From positions 46,305,665-46,369,664 of the forward strand of contig NC_065570.1 in assembly GCF_937616625.2 (NCBI RefSeq): 64,000 nt of DNA, in the 5' to 3' direction. This stretch comes from Mercurialis annua. Lineage: Eukaryota > Streptophyta > Magnoliopsida > Malpighiales > Euphorbiaceae. Below the pieces are notes generated by a model, which was given only the letters and a program-made list of their open reading frames with translations, had not been told where the DNA came from and made no database searches. Positions within the stretch are counted from its first letter, which is position 1, and each line of letters starts with the position of its first letter. Made by a program: the position numbers and the translations under genes. This document shows positions 34,682 to 43,890 of the stretch, in pieces.

Positions 34682-37600
34682 TGTAATACCCCGTAGAATT
34701 TTTAGTGTTTATTTTCGCTAGAGTCCAATTTTAATTGATTAGGACCTCGGAAATAGTGAATAAATTCACGTGATGAATTTATATGGGTGAAAATGTGATT
34801 TGCTATGTGTTTGCCTTAAATGTGATTTTTGGCAATTTTACGTGTTAAAAGTGAATTTTGTGATTTTTCACTAAAAACCGTAAAAATAATTATTTTAAAT
34901 ATTTTTAAAGGCCCAAAAATATTTTAACTCAGCCCATATGATATGATTTAATGTTTTTGAATATTTGGTAAAGTTGAGTTTATTTTGCACCTAGAGTTCG
35001 AATTATTTACAAGAATGCCATAATGGCAAACTTGTAAATAATTGAACAACCTAATAATATCTAGATATTTTCCTACATAAACTTGGTGCCCAAGTCTTCA
35101 ATTGTCTTCTTCATTTTCTTGTGGGTGCCGAATACACCATAACCACAAACACCAAGCTTTATTCTTTGATTTTCTCTCAAAACTTTCTTCACGAAAATTG
35201 TCGGGAATATTACGTAGATCGTGTGTGTGTGTTTGCATGTTCGTTTGAGGTATAATTTCAAGCTCAAATCTTAGTTTTTAGTTGCTGATGTTGGTTGAAT
35301 CTTAGAAACATGCATAGGATGGTTTATATGTGATGTTTGATGGATAATTAGTTGGTTTTAATTGCTAGTTTAATGGGTTTCGGTTTTTAAATAATTTTTC
35401 CGTGAAAATTAAATTATTTATTTAAATTTCTGGGCTGATCTATATGTTGGGATTTATATATGCTTTAAAGTTTAACTTTTGTGGATTAAAAATGTTAATT
35501 AATTCGGGTGTTAATTTAATTAGTTGGGTTTCGATTTTTAATTGTTTTAAAGCTTAAAAATAGCTTAAAAAGGGTAAATAAATTGATTTTTAATTTCTGG
35601 AAATAAATTGGTTCATGTATGAGTTATATTTGTGGTTGATGTTAATTAAATGGTTGATGGTTAATTTTTAGCGGTTTAATAATCGGGTTTAATTTTTAAT
35701 AACTCTATTCGGCCAAAATTGTTCTAAAAAGGGTAAAACTGTCATTTTAATTTCTGGGCAGAAATTATTCATGAAAAATTTATGAAATATGTTTGATAAT
35801 TATTTGTGGAGTTTAAATGATTTTTGTGTGGTGTTTTGACGGATTAATAATCGGTTTTGATTATTAATTGATATTTCGGTTTTAATGGTTAAAATAATGG
35901 AAAATATTATTTTAAAAATATTGGGCTGCTGTTTTTACAAGATAAAAATTAAAAATGTATTTGAAAATAATTTTGATGAATTTCGGTGTTAAAATGGCTT
36001 AAAATGGATTTTTAAGCGTTTTAAGCGTTTTTGAGTTTTCCGGCCAAAACCACCGGAATACGGTGACCGGAGTATGAGTAGAGGGGATAGAGCATGTTGG
36101 CTCAGTCCTAAACTCATTTGGCAGCAGTTAGTGCCGAAATGTTTTTGGCAGAAAATAAGGGGGGGCCGAGCCCCGGGTCAAAAATATTTTACGGAAAAAT
36201 ATTTTTGGATATTTGTGAATTGTGATATGTTTGTTGATATTTTCTAAAAGTGTATTTTAGAAAATTATGTGAATTGAATGTGTGTTAGAATTATAATGGA
36301 ATTATAATTCTATGTTTATTTATTGAAAATAAATAAACTACGTGGTGTATCGTATAGAAATACGATGACGCGGATATAGATAGTCGGAATCAAATTTGGT
36401 TTGTGATTATGTGGTTATATGGTTGAGTCGGTCTAGAGTTTATCCTAGAATTTAGAGTTATTACATTTATTAATGTTTAATCTCTAAATTAGATCCAGCG
36501 AGTTTTGTCGCGGAAACCGGCGAGCAAAGGTTTTGATATTCGACGGGTGGTATTTTTAATATTTGGAATAAGCGAGTACTGTGAGTGTGTTTACAACTTA
36601 TACTGTTAAATATTAGTATTAAAAATATTGCGAACTGCTTTACATGATTTGCAAATGCTTTATTTTATTTTGAATTTAAATCGCATGAACTATTCATAGT
36701 GTTGAAACCGATTTAGATTCATTGAAACGTGCTTACTATTGGGCGGCAATAGTGCTGTGTGATCACCGGTAGTGCATTTAGAATGGGTTGCATGTGAATA
36801 TACTGTGTGAATCCTGGCGACGGCCTGGAAAGTCAGGCGACGGCCTAGACTCTGTGTGAACAGATCTTCAGAGGCAACGGAATATAGACGACCAAAGGCA
36901 GTAAAGAGAAACTGCCGAGATCTGAGAGGTTGAACCTTTTATTAAAAAAAGTGAAATTGGCGACAGTATTTATGTACTGCCGAAATCCGTTGTATTGTAA
37001 GAAGAGTCTGGGACTTTCAAATACGTAAAATAAGAATAATCGGATTTGACTGGCTAAAAGTACAAAAAGAGAAAATAAATACGGCCAAAGAAAAATAAAA
37101 GGTTAACCCGAATATGATGAAATGATGTGGAATATTTATGTTTCCTGTGTTGAAAGCATATAGGAACATGAATCATGGTTTAGGGTTTCATATGAATCGG
37201 TAATCTGGAATGCATTGCTTTCATATTAATGTTTATTAGTACATGTTGTACGCATTCACCAGTTTTTATAACTGACCCCGTTGAATTTAATATTTTTACA
37301 GGCGAGTAGTTTGACGTGTGGATTTCCAATTTCTTGTTCCGGAAATCCCTGACTTGAATAAAGTGAGAATGACTTTCCTTTGTGTGTCTAGAGTTGCAGT
37401 AGCTAGAATAATGAACGGTGATACCTTAGTAGTCGTTGGACTTATTTATGCTTTATATTTTATAACGCTTAAACTCTGATAATATGTAATATGTGAATGC
37501 TGTGCGAAAGTCCGAGCGACTGCACTTGAATAAAATGCGGCGAGCGCATCTGCATAATGAAATGCAGTTAAATCCATAATGAAATGGTCTGCATAATGAA

Positions 37601-37929
37601 ATGCGGTTAAGTCCACAGAGAAATGGCCTGCATAGTGAAATGCAGTAATTACCATAGTAAGATGGTATGCACATGAGATGCATGATAAACCATAGAGAAA
37701 TGGTTTTGAAACTAAAATGCAATAATTAAAGAGAAAATTATGTGCATGTTTTAAATGGTAATTTTTATAAGAACGTTTTAAACTGCGATTTTAAAATGTT
37801 CGTAAATGATTTGAATTCCGCGAAAAATTTTAAGTGATTTTTAATGTATTTTAAGGCTTGCTACGGGTTTCGGAGCAACCACTCCCATTCCCTAGCGCCG
37901 GTCTCGATGCCGAGAATCGGGTCGTGACA
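34682..37929 (+). repeat. 3' LTR of the chromovirus
   Basis: 3,248 bp, same as the 5' LTR apart from one base noticed by eye. Contains the second copy of the 39-bp array at 37549-37704. Confidence 0.93.
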
Positions 37930-40900
37930 ATAACAGCTGCATTGAAGATAGTGGCAATAGGGAACAAGTCATCCAATACCTGCATCCATTTAATAAGTCA
38001 GAATATAAATATCATTTTTTAGAAAAATATAATAACTTTGTGATAAATTTATATAATTCAATTAAATACCTGCATCCAGTTGCGAGGGCCACACTCTCCC
38101 CCTTCCCAACTAATACGTGTAATGGCCGCTTGCAACCCATCAATGCAAATACCCTCGTATCGATAAGGGTGGGCGGAGATTTCGTTTGCAATGTTCATTC
38201 TAGTCATTCCCCACATCTCCTCGTCACCATATATGTGGTCTGCCACCACGCGAAATCCACAGTTGCCGTCTCCACGCACGTCCACAAGCTCGTCAACGAA
38301 TGGTAAAAGGAATCCTGGAATAACCTCCGCATTTTGCAAACCAGCTGCGGGAAATAAAAAAAATATTATTATAAATAACAAGGATACTACTAGAGTAGAC
38401 GTACATAACGAATATTAGTGGATGATAATTACCTGACGCGGATGTACGATTTTTCTGAGCTTTGGAAGATTTAGGACGACCAGGTACACGGTCCTTGTAC
38501 TCATGACGACTCGGATCCCTCTTCGTTGATTTTCTCCCCTTTGGTCGACCTCTGACATTTGTTTTCACTTCTGGTTCCATGTAGCCTAAGTCTTCGGGGT
38601 GAAGTCGCTCTCGAACAATACGAGAAATATCACGCAACACTGAAGGATCCTTAGTCATGACCTCGTCGGCGACCTCGTGAAAATACTGATGTTCCTCAGT
38701 CTGAAAACCAGCAAAATCGGGTTGCGCAGATGTGTCCAGCCCATCGCCGAGAATAACAAGTTTCGTCCAAAACGGGTGTATACTGTTAAGGCTGATCGGG
38801 TTACCTGCAAATAACACATATTAGCTTTCAATAACAATATTAATATTTTTAATATTACTATTCAATGAAAGTGGTGCGTGATACCTGAATCGACCACCGC
38901 TCGCAGCTCACATGCACAGGGGATCTGATGTGTTGATCTAACCACACAACCACAGCGATCGTAGACATCGGTACTCAATTCTCGCATACGCCTTAGTTCT
39001 TTCGATATTAAATCCAGACAGTAATGCGACACTCTGCATGAGAGCTTGTCAAATGGAAAACCGCGTCGATGTACGCCAATAGTCCGTCTGGAGTCCTCAA
39101 GTGTTTTGCTGCAGTAATTTTAAAACATTTATGTTAATAATAATGACAACATAATTTGTATAAGTACTAATATTACTCGACAAGAATGTTACCGGATATC
39201 TGTCAGCTGCGACTGTATAACTTTGTCGACCTTCGTCCAGACTGTGTCCAGAGCACCGGTGCTAGAGTTGAGCCACTGCTTAAGCTGAGCATGTGCGCTC
39301 TCGACTCTACATGTGGTGGTGTTTCCAAAATGTAGGACTAAGTCCGTCCAGCAAGATACGAACTTCTCTCTGTGTCCCAGCCAAGTCCCCTCAATGTACT
39401 GTATCAACCGTGGAAAACCTTTAAACTGATCTCTGAAGTGCTCCACAGCTATGTTATATTGATCAAAAGTTGGCGCTCCGATAATTTTCTTCCATGTACT
39501 ATTCTTGAAAATTTCAGCAAACTCTTGGTTTTTCCCACTAATTCTGTACACTCTATCTTCTACGTCCTTATTTATGTGCCACGTACATAGTAGATGAGAA
39601 GAACGTGGGAAAACCTCTGACACTGGTCTCATAAGCCCCAATTCTCGATCAGTAAGAATAGCGCTCGGATGAATATGTTCCCCAATCAAACACCTGCATT
39701 ATTGCCCGATGATTTAATAAGTAATTTGAATTTGAATATCATTAAAATATCAAATAACATAATTATAATTAAATACCTCAGTCTCTCCAATACCCATCTG
39801 TAGCTCCCTTCAGTCTCATCCTTCATAATTGCATATGCAATTATGAAGTTCTTGTTGCAAGGAGTCATTCCAATAATCTCAAAAAAGGCAGCTTGTACTT
39901 GTTCGTCTTGTACGTGGAGTCCATGCCGATGATCCAGTAGTACGTACAAAGTAGTCTCACTGAATCAGGATGAGCCATGAAAATATGGGTCAACACACCT
40001 GTATCCTCCTCAGCAAGAGTCCAGTGTACATAATCATTTTGCTGAGCCATGTGATAAAATTGCCCAACCACATCTCTACCCTCAAAGCTAGACTTTCTCA
40101 AAGTCTCTCTATAGTTGTACACTTGCTTTATTGTAGGGTTGTCAGATGGTACTTTTTCTTTTAAAGCTGCCATGATAGAACACGGCTTCGCTTGTGCCGC
40201 ACTCATATCTCGCACAATTTCTTTTGCCTCGCCACTCAGCCCACTCATCTGACGGTATCCTTCAGGATACACAGCTAGAGCATGGTTGTGTGTACTCGAA
40301 ATACCAGGATCTGTAAGTATAAACCATGCAGTCTTTCCTAATTTGACAATAATTTTAAATTTGCACTTACACGCTTTTGTCTTCGTATTTTTCCGTACGA
40401 AGGAATCAGAATCTGTGAATGAACCTCTGTAACGCTCACCCCGAGCACATCGTAGAAGCTTCTTTTTCCCCTCGTTCTTATGTGACGAAATGACTAATTC
40501 AAATCCAATCTTTATAGCAGTACTCTTAGCCCAAGTAATTGCTTCAACATCACTATCAAACCCATGATCTAGCTTAAACCAATCGTTGTAATCAATTCCA
40601 TCACCGCCATAATCTTCTAAATGAACCTGCAAAACATAAATACTTACGTGTAACAAATCGAAATAATATGTAATAAAAAGTCGTAATAATATGCAATAAA
40701 AAATCACTGTAATTATTAAAAAAATCATTTCAACGTTTTTTTTTTTAGCAGTAGTTAATTTCCGGCCGCGACGTTTCGGTCGCGGCCGGAAAAGGGGACG
40801 CCGGCGTCCTCTTCAGAGGAGAGGACGCCGGCGTTGGGCGTCCCCTCTAGAGGAGGGGACGCCCAAATCCACGTCCCCTCTTCTAGAGGGGACGTGGACT

Positions 40901-41202
40901 TGGGCGTCCTCTCCTCTAGAGGGGACGCCAATTTTGGGCGTCCCCTCTTCTAGAGAGGACGCTCGGCGTCCACTCTTGAAAGAGTTAGAGGAGAGGACGT
41001 TGCATTTCACGTCCTCTCCTCTGGAGAGGACGGCAAACTCTGGCGTCCCCTCCTCTGGAGAGGACGTGAAATGCAATCGTCCCCCTTCAAAAATTTTAAA
41101 TAAAAATTTAAAAAAACTATTTTTTACCTCGGAAAAGCCGGAAAAACTTGTTTCCGACTGTCAGTACTCGTTTCCCGACGAATTATACTCGTTATCCGTC
41201 AT
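37930..41202 (-). pseudogene. MULE transposase with FAR1, DDE, SWIM and OTU domains (5' part)
   Basis: Exons on the minus strand: 41202-41128, 40626-39777, 39693-39193, 39108-38885, 38804-38433, 38344-38070, and 37979 to the insertion at 37930 (continued at 26882). Phases agree at every junction. Domains in order: FAR1-type zinc finger (KACKCKFKIIVK ... THNHAL), MULE DDE core (GMDSTYKTNKYKLPF; AILTDRELG; VESAHAQLK), SWIM finger (CGCVVRSTHQIPCACEL), a basic AT-hook-like linker (RGRPKGRKSTKR), and an OTU domain (VRGDGNCGFRVVA). Complete length would be about 866 aa. Lesions: TGA at 41163-41161 in presumed exon 1; a one-base loss in a T run at about 39883-39888, just after the first catalytic Asp; and Cys in place of the last SWIM His. 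It would act in the nucleus, binding and cutting MULE ends. Confidence 0.85.
40760..41089. repeat. Right subterminal palindrome array (CpG-rich)
   Basis: It opens with a 13-bp perfect inverted repeat (40760-40772 and 40779-40791, arm TTCCGGCCGCGAC, 6-nt loop). Seven or so hairpins follow, built on GGCGTCCCCTC/GAGGGGACGCC and CACGTCCTCTC/GAGAGGACGTG arms, most centred on TCTAGA or TCTGGA. The arms match those of the left array but the centres differ. It lies in the presumed first intron of the transposase gene. Confidence 0.9.
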
Positions 41203-41342
41203 TTTACTCGACTTTTTACGTAGTTGTTCGAGTGTGTTCGAATGAGTTGAGAGAACTTTTTTTTTAAAATTTTGCTAGAGGGGTAGAAATGTCTTTCGCC
41301 TGTGCGGTGCTAAATAAAAAGGGGCGGCGAATAGCAAAACCC
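41203..41342 (-). promoter_or_regulatory. Right terminal inverted repeat and promoter of the transposase gene
   Basis: Mirror of the left end: GGGGCGGCGAATAGCAA at the outer edge, GTGCGGTGCTAAATAAAAA inside, and the shared CTCTCAACTCATTC (on minus) in the leader. Ends at the presumed ATG (41202-41200). Confidence 0.7.
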
Positions 41343-42010
41343 TTTTTTTATACCAATTTGTCAAGAAATGAAAGTTGATTACTGACATGTTGAAGTTTTA
41401 AATTTCGTGATACAATTGCAAATTAGGATAAAGTTCGTGATTTAATTTACAATTAATCTTAAAAAAATGAAAAGGTTGGATTTACACGCTCAGCTTAATG
41501 ATCAAACTGACTGGGGTCACTCTTCAATCTAGCGCAGGACCGGTCCAGCACAAGGAGAGCCAAGCATTTTGATAACATAATAAAGATAAAATTACTTACG
41601 ACCTGCTGAGTTGGTTAAAGAGTAAATACTCTACATATTTTAATAGTTATATTCTAATTCTCATGAATAAAGAAAGTGAATACATTCTCCTATATATAAT
41701 TAGTTAATATGAGTTGATTTAATTATTTTAATATAAATATTAGTTAATAAATAATTTTATTTATAAAAATAAAAAATTTAATACCTACTACGTGTTTTTA
41801 AAAAATAGATAAATATTAAAAATTTAATTTTTTTAATAAAATAATTATTTCGAGGTATAATTTTTTTAATAAAATAATTATTTCGAGGTATAATTTTTTT
41901 AGTTAAATATTTATTACTTTTATTAATTATTAATTAAAGTGACCCATATTGCTAATTTTTTTAACCGATTAAATAGATAAATATTCCATTGATCTATTTT
42001 ATTTATTTAA
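41343..42010. other. Gene-free stretch between the MULE and the repeat block
   Basis: It contains AGTTCGTGATTT phrases typical of degraded foldback elements. At 41530-41551 there is a near-palindrome AGCGCAGGACCGGTCCAGCAC, echoed at 44281-44302 on the far side of the repeat block. Otherwise AT-rich, no gene. Confidence 0.4.
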
Positions 42011-43890
42011 TTAAAATACATTATTTATGAATTTAGTTATTAAAAATTTCATCATTTCAAATACTCTCCACCTTATATAATAAAATTTTTTATCCTAATA
42101 ATTCAACACGGTAGAATTTTTCCATAATTTCGATTTAATTGAAAATTATTATTTTCAAGTTTACTTAGTGCTAATTATTATTATCATTCAAATGTACAAT
42201 AGACACGATATAGATAGTAAGTAGATTCATGTATAAATTTTCAAAAGGCAGTCTGATAATATAGGACATAAATGTATTTTACGACTTCCGATTGAACCGA
42301 TTAAAACATATCTGAAAAACTTACTCGAATACCTACGGCTTCTATGAAGATGGAGGAGTCCGATCCGTCCTCTAAAAGGGAAGAAATTTCCCTTGATGTG
42401 ATACAAAGGCGATAGAAGTATGTTTTCAAAAACCATCCCGGGTATTATTATCATAACTCGCTTTTCCGACGTCGGATTTAACTGATTCAGACGTCCATAG
42501 AAAGCTAATTTGAATACCTACAACTTTCATGAAGACGTCCGGTCCGGATTCAATATGGAAAAAGGACAAAGTTCCCTTGAAGCTGCTGCATGTGTGCAGC
42601 TTTATTAAATCTGCATGTACCCAGTCCGAGTATTTAATTCGTAAATCATTTTTCCGACATGGGATTTCATCAATTCAAATTCCCTGGAAAGGTAACTCGA
42701 ATACTGAAGACGTCCAATCGGATTCGACCTAGAACATGGACGAAAGGTGCCATGAAGCTGCTGCATGTGTATATCAGTGTGAAATCAATATATATTCAGA
42801 TTGTGTATTTATATCATAACTCGTTCCCCCGACATCGGATTTCATCGATTCAAACGTCCCTGGAAAGACAACTCGAATACCTACAACTTTCATGAAGAGA
42901 TCATGTCCGGATTCGTCCTCTAAGAGGGATGAAATCTCCATTCAATCAGCTGCATGTGTGGAGACATGATTTTCCAGGACTATCCCGTAGATAGAAATTT
43001 ACACATGCCTAAATCTGTATATATTCATCTTTTTTTGAAAAAGGTAGAAGTATTTTCCAAAACCATAGGGAGGGGGATTTATATGCTTACTTTGTCTTCT
43101 TGTCCCCGTTGACTAAATATTGTGGACATGGTTTATTATTATTATTTATAATTTATTTAATTAAAATATATATGTCCAATTATTTTGAATTTAAATATAC
43201 CTCATTTTCCTTAATTTATAATAATCTATTCTATCTGAATAATTCAACACGCGTCCCATTTCTCCACGTTATTTTATTTAACTGAAATTTATTATTTTCA
43301 AGTTCACTTTTTAGTAATGGGTAGCTATTCAAGTGATTAAAAGGAGATAGAAGTATGTTTTCGAAAACCAGCCCGGGTATTTTTATCATAACTTACTTTT
43401 CCGACGTTAGATTTAACTGATTCAGACGTCCATGGAAAGCTAATTCGAATATCTACAACTTTCATGAAGACGTCCGGTCCGGATTCAACTTGGAAAAGGG
43501 ACAAAAATGACCTTGAAGTTGCTGCATGTGTGCAGTTTTATGAAATCTGCATGTACGCAGTCCGAGTATTTAATTCGTAAATCGGTTTTCCGACTTGGGA
43601 TTTCATCGATTCAAATGTCCCTGTAAAGGTAACTCGAATACCTACGACTTTCATGAAGACGTCCAATCCGGATTCGACCTGGAATATGGACGAAAGGTGC
43701 CATAAAGCTGCTGCATGTGTACATCAGTGTGAAATCAATATATATTCAGATTGTGTATTTAAGTCATAACTCGTTCCCCCGACGTCGGATTTCATCGATT
43801 CAAACGTCCCTGGAAAGGTAATTTGAATACTTACAACTTTCATGAAGACGTCCGGTCCGGATTCGTCCTCTAAAAAGGACGAAAATTGAT
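42010..43890. repeat. Duplicated block of ~185-190-bp units with GACGTCC motifs
   Basis: The phrase TCGAATACCTACAACTTTCATGAAGACGTCC recurs, in whole or part, near 42329, 42512, 42699, 42873, 43446, 43636 and 43827, at spacings of about 175-190 bp within each group. Each unit also has a TTTCCGACGTCGGATTT segment and GATTCAAACGTCCCTGGAAAG. On a larger scale about 42090-42930 is repeated as 43220-43885 in the same order, including the AT-rich preface, except that the unit at 42195-42410 has no partner. No reading frame persists. I do not recognise the family. Confidence 0.8.

Larger units (their letters stand above)
26883..37929 (+). mobile_element. Very young Ty3/gypsy chromovirus (Tekay-like), gag-deleted
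   Basis: 11,047 bp with 3,248-bp LTRs at 26883-30130 and 34682-37929, each TGTAAT...TGACA. A perfect 5-bp duplication ATAAC flanks it (26878-26882 and 37930-37934). The primer-binding site TGGTATCAGAGC is at 30135-30146 and the polypurine tract AAGGAGGGGTGAA at 34669-34681. By eye the LTRs differ at one base (C at 28807, T at 36606), so it inserted very recently. The internal region is only 4,551 bp because most of gag is missing. Huge LTRs plus a chromodomain-like tail point to the Tekay/Del chromovirus clade. It inserted into the last exon of the MULE transposase. Confidence 0.95.
23261..41342. mobile_element. Mutator-like element (MULE) with PMD and OTU-transposase genes
   Basis: The ends are inverted repeats: left TTGCTAAACACCGCCCCTTTT..., right (complement) TTGCTATTCGCCGCCCCTTTT..., both continuing into ACCGCACAG. 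The flanks TTTTTTTCT (23252-23260) and TTTTTTTAT (41343-41351) fit a 9-bp target duplication with one mismatch, as usual for Mutator, although the sequence is simple. Inside are two convergent genes, PMD on + and transposase on -. Their stop codons were 262 bp apart (26362 and 26625). Removing the 11,052 bp contributed by the later retrotransposon leaves 7,030 bp. The layout recalls maize MuDR, which also has convergent mudrA/mudrB genes with promoters in the inverted repeats, but the second gene here is a PMD protein. Confidence 0.85.

Noticed and set aside
40813..41245. Open frames on both strands across the right palindrome array
   Set aside because: Same artefact; the array has no stop codons because of its composition, and the segment is an intron of the transposase gene.
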